NCBI GenBank assembly: GCA_014706295.1 | Contig: JACSVZ010000011.1 | Span: 5,617,163-5,681,162 of the forward strand | DNA from: Lycocorax pyrrhopterus obiensis | Lineage: Eukaryota > Chordata > Aves > Passeriformes > Paradisaeidae | Length of the DNA: 64,000 bases | Direction of reading: 5' to 3' | Shown here: positions 12,701 to 25,500 of the stretch, piece by piece | Layout: each line of letters opens with the position of its first letter | Numbering within the stretch: the stretch's first letter is position 1 | Program-made: the position numbers and the translations under genes | Notes under the pieces: model-generated | The model's database searches: none | Seen by the model: only the letters and a program-made list of their open reading frames with translations | What the model was told of the DNA's origin: nothing

Positions 12701-15091
12701 ATGGCATATGTTAACTTCAGTGTTTTAATTGATTAGCAAAGTAAATAGACGTATATAATGGGAATAATCTGTCAGCAGCATCATGAGGCTTCAGCAAGGT
12801 GAATTCTTTCTTAACTTAAGAATGTAGTCTGGGAGGTTTTGTTGCCTGTGATTTAAAAGAAATTTGGTACATTGTCTACTGTACGTTTTGCTTTCACCCC
12901 TGCAAGCTGTACTGTCTGACAGCATGCAAATGAGAGATGGCTGTACATACAGAGGGAAGGAAAGAAAGGGATTAGGTGGACTGCTAAATACACAGTGTGG
13001 AATATTGTCAATGTTCCCTAGTGACCTTGGGAACAGACCTTGGCTGAGAAGAAAATGGACTGTAATTAATAACTCAAACGTTCTAGGCAACCAGGCCTTT
13101 GTTTCTCCAGGCAGGAGAAGGAAACCATTTAATTGCTGTTAACAGAAAATCTGAAGAGAACTCTGTTAAGGGGCATGTTGGAAAAGCTGACTTCCATGAG
13201 CTTTTCTACAGGCTGTTGGTGGCTGCCTTGTCTTAGCAGGGGTTTTGCTCCTGGATAGACTCATGGGGAGCAAAGGTACCCAAGCACTAAGATTATAGCA
13301 AGGATTGAGAACTGTCGCCCACTTGCATAAGCTGAATTTCAGTTTATTAAATGTCTTTGTCATGTGAACTATTGGGTAATAAAATCCAGGCTGTGTCATG
13401 AGTGTCTTTCTCAGTACTTGAGTTGTTCCTTTGAACATTGCTACAAACTCTAACTTCATATTGGATTTTCTAAGTTCCTTTGATTTGAATGATTTGCTTT
13501 AGTGTGGGACTTGTTTTACTGTAACTCTGATTTTCATTGGAAAATTTCAGCTCAGCACTATGAAATGCTCCTTTCTAGCTCTAAGCAATCCTATTTCTGT
13601 AGGCAAGCTTGAGGACTTTGAGCTGCTCTGCAGGTGGGCCTCTCAAACCTGGGCATAACTCTTAAAACATAACTGTTATTCTTAGTTACTGCTCTATGGA
13701 CAGCTTTCCTGAGAGACACAGTCCAAACAACTCCTCTAAAATCAATCATTCTATCTAAAGTATTGCAAAAACATCTATGACAGCCTTAGATTACTTTAGA
13801 TGCAGTAGATAAGCGCAGTTGTTTTTTAACTTGTACATGGGATGTAGTTTTTTCCACAGTTTTGATAACCTCCATGCACATAGCAGTTAACAGCTGAAAA
13901 ACACTTTTTTCTTTAAAGCATATCAGCAAAATACAAAAGCATACATTGAGTAGGAGAAAGGCTTTGGGGACCAGGACTTCTTGTTGCTACTCTCTGCATG
14001 CAGCTGACCTTGTCTGTATTCTATAATGGAAGTTACTTCATCATCCAGCCTTGGGCCTCTCCTGAGCAAGTGCTGCCAATCACACTGAATTGTGCCACAA
14101 GCCTCACCAGCCATGGCGTGCAGTTCACTGTCCACTGTGGACTCAAATGAGACCACCAACCCTTAACCCCAACAGAACAGAGAATTTGTTTTGTTTCAGA
14201 GAAGCAAAAAGCACACAGGTCTGCAGTGTGCTTTTGTTTTTACAGTAGCTGTTGGTGATTTTCTAGGGATTACCTACAACACTAAGAAAAAAGAAAAAAA
14301 AGGGGGTTTTATTGGTTCTCTATGTACTGTGTAAAACCCAGTAACATTCAATACTTGATTTTTAAATTGATGCGGAATATAAGCTTTAAAGAATTTGCCT
14401 GTTAATTTTGCTTGGTTATTTTTGCTTTATCTGTAGTTTCATTTTGCATATTTGTTTTAAAAATATGAGGTATATTTGTTACAACAGTAAGATACCTCCA
14501 ACACTTTATAACATACAAAGCTCTTCAAAGTTCAAGTTGCAGTGTAGATAATGGCCTCAGTTTAACATGGGAAGTTTTCAAAGATCCTACTGCATAATGT
14601 TTTAGTGTTTTGTGAATTTTTGCAGCGATTGTTCAGACACAAATTACCATTTTAACATTTTCCCCTAGCTACCTGCATCAGCCACAGATCATAGGACACT
14701 GAGAATCTTGGCTAACATACTTGGGAATACTTGGGAAAAAAAGTATTTAGCAGACAATATCTGTAAGCACATTTCAAAGACCCAGGCCAACTACAAATCA
14801 TATTCTCCCATTATTCAAAATCAAGGTGCTATTTTACCCCTTCCAGAGCCTTTCTCAGCCTCCATTAGCATTCCAGATTTGCTGCAGCAAAATGCTCATT
14901 TGTCCCCACAGGGAAAATACAAATTGATTTCTCCAGGTATGGTCCATCATCTTCCCTGTGCCCTCAAAGCCACGTTTGTCCTCCAATCAGTGACGTTTGC
15001 TGAGCGTTAGTCCTGGTGCTCATCTGACCATTGATCCTTTGGTTGTTGATGGGGATAAACTCTACGTTTGCTCGTCACCAGGAACCAGCTG

Positions 15092-15113
15092 GTGCATCAC
15101 CTGTGCATCACCT
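15092..15113 (+). repeat. Tandem duplication, 11-bp unit
   Basis: GTGCATCACCT occurs twice head to tail. Confidence 0.9.
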
Positions 15114-16047
15114 GACCTGGCCTGCTGAGGGTTTCATGTCCTTCACCTTTGTGTCTTGGCACCATTGCCCAGTGAAAGGCTGAGCCAGGACCTTCAGTTT
15201 GAAAAGTTTCTACAAAAAATCAGGGAGGAGGGGTAAGCACAGATGTTTTTAGGGCCCAAGTGTACTCCTGAAGTTCCAGAGAAATTTGTCCTTTATCTTG
15301 AAGTATAATTTTGCATGATTGTTTTTCTGGTCAAAACTGGGTTCACCTTACTGGGGTGAAATGTGGAATATAAAGAACTATTTTTAAAAAGTCACAACAG
15401 AAATGGTGAAAAAGCTTCCTCAGGATTGGTTAGGAGTGTTTCTCATCAGAATCTCTGGCTCCTTTCAAAAGCCAAGTTTCATAAAACCCTCCTTTTTAAA
15501 CATACCTCCTATGAGACTGGAACATCAGTGGCGTGGCAAAAAGGCCAAATGCAATCTTAGAATGGTGTCAGCATCTTCACACTGGTGAAGCTGTCAGTTT
15601 GTTCCAGAGCTAGTAGATCCTGTGCTTTTTGGTACCTTCTCAGCTCATGCATGTTTTTCAGTTTTCATGTCACACCTGAGTCACTTCTCTAAAGGGCTTG
15701 TCCTGTGCACAGCTACTAGATTTCTCTACTGAAATATTTCGATGTAATTGAACTGATTGCTGAAAAAGACTTAATTCTTCTTTTAATAAGGCAATTTACA
15801 TATTGGGTAACTTTAGACTCGCCTGCTGAAAGACTGTTTGAAAATTTATTTGTAAATTCTTTCTCTTTAATGTTTTGAGAGTCTCTCATCTTGGCTCCAT
15901 TATCAAGCCAATGAATTAGTTCAAAATATAAGGCAGTTTCTGTATTTTTCTTATTTAGCAGATTGTAATGAAGGCCTTGATTTGAACTTCAGTAGCTTAA
16001 AGGTATTTTATTATTTATTTAAAAGTCTTAGGAAAGTATCATGTGAT

Positions 16048-16076
16048 CCCCACCCCCCCAAAGGCCCTGCCCCCCC
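16048..16076 (-). other. G-quadruplex-capable run on the minus strand
   Basis: C runs of 4, 7, 3 and 7 (16048-16051, 16053-16059, 16065-16067, 16070-16076) are separated by 1, 5 and 2 bases. The minus strand therefore meets the usual four-tract, loop 1-7 rule. Confidence 0.75.
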
Positions 16077-16978
16077 AGTCCAAATAGAGAGACTGTACAA
16101 CAAGAGTAATCAAGCAGTGGAATTTAATACTTGATAGGATTAAACAACATTCAAGGCAACGGTAAATTTTAACAATGACCAAAAACCTGTTTTGGACTCA
16201 TACCTCAAGTTTGATTTTAAAACATAGACTTAAACTTGATTTCTTGTGAATATTTTTGTTAAATGACAGCAGGTTTGTTTCCTGTCACCAATAAACCCTG
16301 AATTCTAGTTGTAGGTAAAGATTTGAAGTAGTCCCATAATGGGATATCCTTTTATCTTTTTATGCCAGTTCTGCAGATCTTCTGATCATTTTTGTGCTTA
16401 TTATGCACAATTTAGTTCTTCCTTGGTTTGCAAATGAGCCACAAAAAGAGATTGATTTTTACAGATGTTTGCTATTCAATATTGGTTGATAAATGTTTTA
16501 GATGTGGTGTAGAGCTCATAATTAAGGGTTTACATTCCATAGACCAAAACTTCTTAATATAAAACATTTATTAGCTAATATGTACCACAGATGCTGGTAG
16601 GTGCACTGCTATTGGAAACTCCCTATATATGTGTTGATCACTGAGATCAAGTTACTGTTTCTGCTTCCCTGGTTCCCTGAGTAAAAGGCTTACATGCAGG
16701 AGGAAGGTCTGTGTAAGCTATTTGCTTGTTACAGGAGATTGAACTTTACTACAAATACATTTTCTCATGCATATGGATGGCTTGCGGGAGAACTGACATG
16801 GGTATGGCTTTTGATTTTCATTTTGAGCCTTCCTGCCAGTTCCATCCCCTTGAATAGGAGTAGCAGAGGACTCATGCTTCAGCTCATGGAATTAAAACAG
16901 ATTTAAGTGGGGTAAAGGCTTCTTCATAGCCCTTGGCTAAGTGACCACCCAGAAATGCTTCCTAAATGCAAGATGAAA

Positions 16979-17000
16979 TCACATGAATTCAGTCATGTGA
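16979..17000. promoter_or_regulatory. Inverted pair of TCATGTGA (MITF/TFE-type E-box) sites
   Basis: TCACATGA (16979-16986) and TCATGTGA (16993-17000) form an 8-base inverted repeat with spacer ATTCAG. TCATGTGA is the preferred extended E-box of the MITF/TFE family. A third copy lies at 16039-16046. Other copies are at 4982-4989, 13360-13367 and 63778-63785. Confidence 0.35.
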
Positions 17001-17300
17001 AATCTTCTTTCACTGAAAACGTACTAGGTTGAAAGTCAGAGACTAATAAATTTTAACAGAGTATGGAGATTATATCTGAGGAACTGAATGAATGCTACCA
17101 AGGAGTCATTTGCCATTTTTAAAATTCTTGCAATGAAATGAGAGGACAAAAATGATAGTGATAGAATTTTATTTTCCTGCCTGTTTTACTTGCCTGACCC
17201 CTAGTTAGCTATGTCTTCATTAAAAGAACAAAACTCAGAATTTCACACCCATTTAACACCAAGTTAAGTATCACTTAACCCCTTGGTACTGACCAAATGC

Positions 17301-17540
17301 ATCCCCATTAAGCAGAGTTTTTGTTAGTACCATCCCAATTAAACAGCAGTCACAGCTATTCACTAACATTATACCAAATTAGTTTCCTGGGAGGTATCTT
17401 AATAAAGCAACCATCCCAATTAAGCCTGTCCTCATTAGATGGAGGATACAGTATTACTATTTTATTGTAATTGAAGAAAGGCTCATGGTCCCATTTCATA
17501 TAGTTTAGCTACAGAATTATTAATAAACAACAGTCCCAAC
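17301..17540 (+). promoter_or_regulatory. Homotypic cluster of a TCCCAATTAA-like motif
   Basis: Four related copies occur in 240 bases: ATCCCCATTAAGCAG (from 17301), CATCCCAATTAAACAG (from 17331), CCATCCCAATTAAGCC (from 17411) and CAGTCCCAACTAAT (from 17531). The spacing is irregular and the segments between are unrelated, so this is not a simple tandem repeat. The ATTA core suggests homeodomain sites with a fixed GGGA neighbour. A POU octamer lies just downstream at 17594-17601. Confidence 0.35.
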
Positions 17541-17601
17541 TAATATATTAGTGCTGACTCAGAATATAATAACATTGACCTATTAAATATGGCATTTGCA
17601 T

Positions 17602-18479
17602 GTAATCAGTGGCTTCTAGCTGTAGTTTTCTGAGCCACTGGAAAACAGAAGGATTTTGTCTTCTTGTGATGTCCTTGCTCTTCTTTGTTGACATCATCAC
17701 ATTTAGTCTGTACAAAAGAAGTGTTGAAAAACATAGAAATTGCTGACTTAGGCTCCTTGGAGCTTTTGGAGGTGATGACTGTGATAAGCTGGAAATCTTT
17801 TGAGCTTATGGTGTTTGCAGTTTCCCGAATGTAATTCAGATACTTTGCTAGCTCTAATTTTTAGCTTTAGCTCCAGTTGTTTTCTAATACAATCCTGAAA
17901 GGGTGAATTTGGACAATCTCATCTTGGCCATTTTGAGCACATATGCTAGAACTAAGTCTTTTTGGCTCAGCTGTAGCTTGAATCTAATGAAAATGACAGA
18001 TAATGCAGAGCGCTGTGTGCCTGCCAAAAAAGAGGATATTTCCCATGAGATAGCACCTGGTGATGCAGAAATAGACACTATAGATTTGTGATTGGCTGGT
18101 ACTTACCAGTATTCATATCTAGTCAGTATTATCAACCACACAAGATCACATCTTGGATAATAACAGCAACAATGGCATGCATAAAAAATTACTGCAGCAA
18201 AAAAGGGAAAAAAATAGATCAATTATGTCAATTATATGGTAGCACTTTTTTTCTCCTCACAGTTTCAACACTGAGAAAAGGTGGCATCTAACTCTGATCT
18301 AATTATTCACATGCTTATTCATTTTTTTCTTTCACTTTTCTCTTTTTCACACACATAAAGCATTTTCCCTTTAAAAAACAGTGTAGAATCAAGCATGCAT
18401 ACATTCTGTATGTGACTTACATTTTAGCAGCTGAGTAGTTGGCTACTTGAAAATAAAAAAGCATAAAAAGATTCTCGTG
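17602..18479. other. AT-rich non-coding, nothing recognised
   Basis: No repeat or gene. It lies between the motif cluster at 17301-17540 and the regulatory-looking block from 18480. Confidence 0.5.
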
Positions 18480-18671
18480 TTGGCTTTTTCTAAACGGATA
18501 TATATTGGGATGACCTTACCTGAGAGCAAAAATGCCATCAGCCAGAAAACCGCCATAAATTAAAGTGCTATTTAAGCCCCGATTCGAGTAAAAGGGTCCA
18601 AATTTCCAAGGTGCCCCTAATGGGTCTCTGTTCGATGATAATGGAGCTTTTCTCTGAGGGTGTATATTCAC

Positions 18672-18701
18672 AAAAAAAAAAAAAAAAAAAGAAAAAAAAA
18701 A
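18672..18701 (+). repeat. Poly(A) tract
   Basis: Nineteen A, one G, then ten A. It interrupts the motif-rich block 18480-19140. Confidence 0.95.
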
Positions 18702-18968
18702 TCACAAACACAATGTCAAAGGAAAAAATCAGCCTCCTTTTATTTGGAATTGTTGTGTACAAACTCCAGCCTGCTAGGGAGACTACAGCTCTGCTGAATT
18801 CAGCTTACCTAAGGTGAGATAATGAACAAGGTGATTCTGAAAAAGAAATACAAAATCATTAAGCAGATCTGTAAATTTTATAATGAATCATTTCAATTAG
18901 ATTCAGGCAGCAGCAGATGTTAACTCATTTTGGCACGCCCAAGCTTTGAGGTTCTAAGGCTGAATTAC

Positions 18969-18986
18969 TTTTTTTTTTTTTTTTTT
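18969..18986 (+). repeat. Poly(T) tract, 18 bases
   Basis: Uninterrupted T run inside the block 18480-19140. Confidence 0.95.
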
Positions 18987-19104
18987 AGGTGGAAACTTGA
19001 TGAATCTCACATTTAGAACTGTGCATGAAAAAAATGTGTTATGTAAAAACAGAGCAAATGGGCCCTTCATTTGCTGATTAATGGGTCAGGCCTCTCTTCT
19101 TATA

Positions 19105-19116
19105 CCACGAGGGGGT
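19105..19116 (+). promoter_or_regulatory. Partial CTCF-like motif
   Basis: CCACGAGGGGGT matches ten of eleven bases of the CTCF core CCACCAGGGGG but lacks the following GCGC, so the site is weak. It lies inside the motif-rich block 18480-19140. Confidence 0.2.
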
Positions 19117-19140
19117 TTTAATGTGAGAAAGTGATAATAG

Positions 19141-21312
19141 GTTCACAGAGACAACAAGCTGGGGCTTAATGCTGCTGGTGAGCCCAACAGTATTTCTGTG
19201 GTTTTTCCTGAGATTTCCTTACAGTAGTCCAGCTGTGCCACGGAGGGACAGGCATTCCCTGTGTGGAAGGTGTTTGCAAGCAAAGTGAAACATTTGCTCT
19301 TTTCAATGGATTTGTTGGGCAGTCTCTGGGCAGTTGCATTCGTGTGGTATGCTGAGAGATTGATTTTTTTTTTAATATAAAAGAAGGATCCCATGAAATG
19401 CCCACCTGTGTTTGCATAGAGATTTTAATGTTCACATTTTAAAAGTCCTTGTGTTAACCTAAACAGAGACTGTGTCACTACATAGGATTTAATAGGCTTC
19501 TCTCTTACCACTTTGCTTTCTGCCTAGACTACCTGAATGGTCTAAGCCATCTGATTTTTGTCTTGCTCGCTCTTAACCTTGTCTGCTGTGATGAGAAGGG
19601 TGGTGTTTGGTTTACAATGAGCAGCTAAGCAGATGTCTCCGTGATGGCACTGTCTGCCTTTGTACTGGAAGGGAATTTCTGCTGGCTCATAGCGCTTCCT
19701 GAAAGAGCTGTCTCTTTAAGGAGTTATCTCATATTTTCAGAAATTGACTGTGAAAATTCTAAGTAATGGTGTGACATGATCACACTCACTTTCCGTAGTT
19801 AATCCTTCACTAGGGGTCAGGCGCTTTCCCTGCTCAATGAGTCATTTGATTGTCATCTACCTTGCACAAAAAAACTACGAAGCCCCAAGCACTGTCTGGT
19901 AAGGATGACAGGCAGTCACAGTGCTGAGCTCTGTGCAGGAATAACTGAGTTAGAAAAAAGCTGCTGGCACTGTAATAAAGCGTTTAATGGACAGACAGCC
20001 TCTTTTACCTTCCTTGGGGTAACACTAAATCCCTTTTTATTGTAGTTTGCACAGATGTTAGTGAGTTATCCATTTCTCTAATCATACTAGAAGTTGGCAC
20101 ATCCATCTTGAGTAAGAAGACCAGCCCACTCTGTTTTTGAGAGTCCTTTTTCTAATAAACTTGTGTCACTTTCAGGTCAGTTTCACCAATACAAATAAAA
20201 TTCAAACAAATAAAAAGTATATTGTCTCATGATGAGATGTATGTAATTATGTCCCTTAGGTCAGTTTAAATTTACAGTGGGAGTTACACTGTGTATAACC
20301 CTTCCTGCAATCTAGATTTTCCTGCTGCTTTAAAAAATAAAACAAACCCACCACAATATTTAGCCAATATATTGTAGATATGTGGTAGCCTCAGTTTTGG
20401 AGCTGAATGTTCTATATGATTCATTTTACTTTGCAATTATTTGTATATAAATGCATCATTGTGTCCTGCGAACAATATCTCCCCTCCTCCCTCCGATAAA
20501 TCTTTGTGAATGGAATCCACTTGTTTTGTTTATCTCCTCCACGAAGTGATGCTAACTGGCTCCCTAAATGCAGAGTATTTATATTTGTTTCTATTCTTTC
20601 GTATGGTGCTGCACAATTGCATCCTCTTGCTGAAAGAGTTTATTTCCCTTCACGTGGTGATTCCTAAATGCAACGCGTTTGCTGATGAAACGAAATAAAA
20701 ACTCGGGTTTGGGGCTGAGTGGGGAGAGAGAAAAACCCACAGCCTCGATCGTCCCCGCCAAGGTGCTACATGCTTCAACTGCTAGCGTGCTTACAAAGGT
20801 CAGCTAAAGTTCAGGAAGGGATAAATGATTGCTACTTTGAGGGGGTCCGTGGTAAGCCTTGTTCTTTTTTGCACTGAGTTGATGGGTTCACAGCGGTAGC
20901 TGAATTTTGATGGATTGGCAGACACTGAAAGGAAATGCTAAATCTGCCACGGGGACTCTAACTAACTTCATTTTCTAGGGGCAAAGGGTAAAAAGACAAG
21001 GGGTACTGTTCAAGGGCAGGACATCATATGACCTGGTCAACAAAGCTACCAGTGTTGTTTGTTTGGATCCTTGCCTTGTTGTACCTGGCTTCTTAACAAA
21101 AGGCCTTACCAGCAGGGTGGGCTATCAAAATAAACATTAAAGGTTCAGGGGTTGATGCTAGTCCTTTGTGTATGTAAATTTACTGCTCTCTGGGGTCTCA
21201 CTGTAAATGAGAAGGCCTGTCTCTGTTGTGTTTCCTGGTAAAATACTTTTAATAAATAAATCAAAGACTATGGAACATTAACTATTTCTCACCAAAATGG
21301 AAAAAGACTGCC
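19141..21312. promoter_or_regulatory. Candidate regulatory stretch with two denser parts
   Basis: 19560-20030 contains TGAGTCA (AP-1), TGACAGGCAGTCA-like TALE words and TAATCC-type sites. 20460-20740 contains GCACAATTGCATCC (C/EBP-like), CACGTG and CAACGCGTTTG. CpG words are more frequent than around. No coding signal. Inference from motif density only. Confidence 0.22.
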
Positions 21313-21415
21313 CTTTTTTTTTTTTTTCTGGTTGTTTGGGTTTTTTTGTTTGTTTGGGGGTTTTTCTGTGTTTTGGGGGTTTTTTTTGGTGTGTTTTTTT
21401 GGTTTTAAACCGTTT
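21313..21415 (+). repeat. T/G-rich low-complexity tract
   Basis: A T14 run followed by about 90 bases made of T blocks and G blocks (GGG, GGGGG, GGGGG) with very few A or C. The short open frames across it on both strands are composition artefacts. Similar short tracts occur at 22733-22815 and 23172-23210. Confidence 0.85.
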
Positions 21416-21725
21416 CCATGCTCTGGTATAAAAAAGAAAACCTCTCTCAGCTTCCAAACACCTACAGCAAGTTGCACTGACAATCTTGCAAAACAAAAAC
21501 CCAACCTCCCAGGCTGGCTGTTGAGTTTTACACCGAGCTGATGTGCTGAATATATCTGACTTTTTATACAGGCCTTGAAATAGATAAAACAATTGATTAA
21601 GCTGAAGGCCACGTTTTGCTAAGGTCAGTTTTACCATAGGTTATGTACAGTCTAGGCACATCTGACATCCGGTTAGTACACGCAATTGTAAAGACTTTAT
21701 TCACAAACTGGGTAATTGTGCACAT

Positions 21726-21747
21726 AAATGCTTAATTAAGTGCATTT
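21726..21747. promoter_or_regulatory. Homeodomain/POU-like inverted repeat around TTAATTAA
   Basis: AAATGC (21726-21731) and GCATTT (21742-21747) are inverted around the palindrome TTAATTAA (21732-21739). Both parts are classic homeodomain or POU core sequences. The surrounding 21660-21800 has little low complexity and reads like regulatory DNA. Confidence 0.3.
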
Positions 21748-22460
21748 GTCCGGGTCATTAAGCTGGTTGTATACACAGTTGTGAAAACTGTACGTTTCTA
21801 CCTTTTTCTTCTTTTTAATCTTAAGTTTCCTTTGTGATCTCCTAACATATTCTAGAATGAATGAAAGAATTTATGCTCTGAGAGAATGGGGAGTTTGAAA
21901 TGTTTGCAAGGGAATCTGAAACCATGTGAAACCAGCTAATGTTTCAGATTTCATCAGAAACTCAAAATGCATCAGTGATTCTCCAGGTTTACAAACCATA
22001 TGGTGAACCTGAGTCTAACTTTCAATGACCATAGTCTGATTTATAGTTTTCCAAGGCAATTGGTCAAAAACTGTGATTTTTCCCAGGCTTCAAAGAAAAA
22101 CTAGACAAGCTTAAGTGATTTGACTGAGAGCTGGGTTTAGTCTGAAATCACCACTCAGAAGTTGACTGGAGGTTGGTATTTCCATGGCTTCTAAACTGCC
22201 CAACCACGTTATCAGTATGCAAAAATTAAAATTGGCTGCTTTGCTGGCCAAATATTTTTAGAACCATTGGCTTCATCTCTTTGTTTATCTTCTGAGACCA
22301 CTTGGGGAAGAATAGAAAAATCTCATTTTGATTTTTTTTTCTTTTTTTATCAGTGTTTAACAAGAACAGAGCTCACACAGCCTCCAGGAACCAACCTCTT
22401 GACCAGCACAGGTTAATTTAACTTTGTTCCCATTTCTGGGAACTGGACAGCACATATTGC

Positions 22461-22465
<5 letters not shown>

Positions 22466-22503
<38 letters not shown>
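22466..22503 (+). repeat. Poly(T) run, 38 bases
   Basis: An uninterrupted run of 38 T. No retroposed gene or SINE body is recognisable on either side, so it is listed as simple sequence. Its length will vary between individuals and in sequencing. Confidence 0.95.
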
Positions 22504-22505
<2 letters not shown>

Positions 22506-25500
22506 CTAAGAAGCAGCAGGTCTCAAAGCACTTTACCTCACCCAAAACAGATCTGTGAGAGCTTTCTTCAAATACCACACACATTTTGAGCTCAGCAACC
22601 CAAGTCAGGACACAAAAGAGTCAGTATCTGTTTATTGGGATAAATGAGAGCTGGGGAGGATTAGAAGGTGAGTTGGATTGAGTTCTACAAGAAGGACATA
22701 AATGACTGCACAAGGCTTGGAAGTAGGTTGATTTTTTTCTGGGTTTTTTTTTTTGGTTTCTTTAACAGGAGAGCAAGAGGTTTTTCTTGGGGTTTTTAAA
22801 TTTTTTTTATTTTGTCCTTTAGTGAGGTATTATGTATAATGCTGGAGCTAAACACCATACCTAAATGAAACAGGAAAAATGACTTTACTCAGTTGTACAT
22901 CCTTCTATGCTGAAGGTTGAATTTCTGCTCAAGCTAGTGATTTTAATGAATTTTAGATGGAAATTCTAAATAAATTATATAGGGGGAATTTCAGAGGTTA
23001 TTCTAATTTGGCATGTTTTGGTTTAGTTTAATTTAGAATTCAGAAGCTGGGATGGAGTTGAATTGAATGAACATTTTGTTCAGCCAGTTCAGCTGCTGTA
23101 TTTACTGGGGTTGTTGATGTTGTGACTTGGTTTCTGTACTATTGGATGAACTATGATCTCCTATCTCAGTTTGGGTTTTTTGTTGGTTTGGTTTTTTCGG
23201 GTTTTTTTGATCAAGAGGGCAGATCAAGATTGCCATACTTAATTGAAGCATTTTGTGGATAGGACAAAAACCCTTTCATGTGCAATGTAATCAGATGTTA
23301 TAATCTTCCATCATTACAAAATGAGGCTTCTTTAGTGAAGAGTGCAATAAATAAGTGATAGAGGTAGCATTCTGGATTCATCAAAGGCAATGGGTAATTT
23401 TATCCAGCTGAATTCTCCACAGTGCTGCAGCTCAAGGTGTGGTCTTGAGACATCACTGGTTTACAGTATCCTGGAATGTGTTTTCACATCTGTTTCTTGC
23501 GAAAATAAAAGCATCTTTCTCTTGATAAAAACATCAGTGGTTAATGACATGTCTTTGGGGAGGTGAGCACTGCCTTTCTGCAGGCAGATGCGAGGAAGGT
23601 CTGCCTGAATGGTGAGCTCCAGACGCCGTGACTGAGAGGAGCCCTGAGCTCCAGAGAAGGGATCTCGTTCAAGGTTGTTGCTGTCCCTGCCTCCTCCTCA
23701 GAGCCTCTGGGCAAGGAGGGGAGTGCATGGGAGCTGACCAGGGCTTGCAAAACACCCTGCAGAGCTGTCTTCAAAGAGTGATCAAGCCTCTAAATCACCC
23801 GCAGTTCAGTTATTGCGCAAGGGCAAACATCACTACTGGAGCGACGTGGGGATGGTTGTGATCTTCAAAGCCTGCTGGAGGAAATATGTCTGTAAGTGAT
23901 CAAGAATAGATATTTCTTTGTCCTAAGATGAACCAGTCATACAAGAGGAACATGCAGGTTGTAGGCGCCCCAGGACATACACAAACCACAGAGCTGCTGG
24001 AGTCTTCTCAAGATGTACTCAGTGGTACTGAATCTCTTTTCCCTCATGTCCTCCACTCCTACTCATCCTGAGATTTCCCTTCACATTTCTTTCCTCTGAG
24101 GGCTAGAGAGGAAAGGAGCTGCTTCTTGACAGCATGGTAATCTTTTGGTTTATTTAGCTCATCCATTAAAATACCTCGGTTTCAGGAGCTCCCAATAAGC
24201 ATCACTTGCAAAACAGTGGATTTTGTCTTATCCTCTGAATTTTATAGACAGTCACAGGGCATTGAGCTTGATATTGCTAAAAGCAGAAGTGTTTTAGTAT
24301 AAAGAAACAGATGTTTGGCTCCAGAACATGGGCACCACCTTCTGACAAAGGTACTTCCCTGAACACAGATCCAAAGGTCAGAGTGTCTCTCCTTGCTTCC
24401 ACTGCACTGATGGCAAGCATATCCTGAGGTAGTCACATTTTCTGGCTCTATTATACACAGAATATTTGTTCATTCCAAGAAAATTCAATACTGAATTGTG
24501 TGACTCTGATAAGCTTGACAAAAAGAAGGCTCTTGTGTTTGCTGGAAGAACAAACGCACTGGCTTTCATGGTAATATGGATCCAGCAGGAGAAAAAGGCG
24601 TAATTAATTGCACTTGAGCCAGTTCAGAGTGGGAATGTAATGTCTCCCACATTTCCATCGTTACTCTGCAACCACTCAAAACTTGAGGGGGCCTCCCAAG
24701 AGCACCCTCAGGGATGTGTGAATACAAAACGTGGGTGTCAGTTATGCATACTTAAGTCAAATGTGTAGCTTGGCCTGACCTCACTTTCAGCTGGCCTTGC
24801 TTAGAAACAAAACTCCTGTGGAACAGACAAGTTCTTGTAAAAGGTAGTATTCTTCATAATCTTAACCTTTCCACCAACTCAGCTGCTATTTTATGGCTGT
24901 AAGAAGGTGCATCTACAGTGACTTTTTTTTTCCCAGTGTTTCTGTCTTGAGAGAAGGAACATTTCTCTGAAAATAGAGACCGTCATAGCTCTTTATGGTG
25001 TAGGACACCATGAAATCTTTAATTGGTCTTAAATCTGTCTTTTAAATCCTGTCTTTTAAAATGTGATCTTAGCAGAAAGACCAGCCTGATTGGGCCAGTG
25101 GATCAGGCTACCAGCATATCATCCCTGCAGGTTTTCAGGCACAGCGTTGGAGAAAACAGTAAATCAAAGAGTCAGCTGAAAATAGATGCTGCGTACTATT
25201 ACTGAGTTCTAATTCTCTGTGTGACAGGCATTTTTGAGAGGTTTTATTGAGTGATAACTGAGGAATATCTCCACATTCCCAATCAGGAAATGTAGTCTAA
25301 AATTGCTGGCTATTTGGGTGCCTAGGCTTGCCCATTGCCAGGAGAACAAAATGTACAAAATACAGCATTGTAACAGAAGAACTGGTTGAACAGAATGAAT
25401 CATTAGTGCTTACTCAATAGGTGGTTCTCTGGAATCACTTTATATTTAAATGCACTATAATTATGATTTTCTTGGGTACTCACAGTCTTTGAATCAAACT

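Larger units (their letters stand above)
9051..16038. other. Non-coding sequence with a GC-richer patch
   Basis: 11200-11700 and 12000-12330 are less AT-rich and hold open frames up to 168 codons (11930-12436) that look random: no domain, no splice context and a C/G homopolymer stretch at 12155-12174 inside. An octamer lies at 12924-12931. Nothing else is recognised. Confidence 0.6.
18480..19140. promoter_or_regulatory. Candidate regulatory block
   Basis: Apart from two homopolymers, this stretch has balanced composition, many distinct homeodomain, SOX-like and E-box-like words, a CTCF-like site and no open frame of interest. That is how deeply conserved non-coding elements of vertebrate gene deserts usually look. 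Conservation itself cannot be seen here. Confidence 0.25.

Noticed and set aside
18560..18610. CGATTCGAGT as a possible tRNA B-box
   Set aside because: No A-box or cloverleaf arms can be drawn around it.
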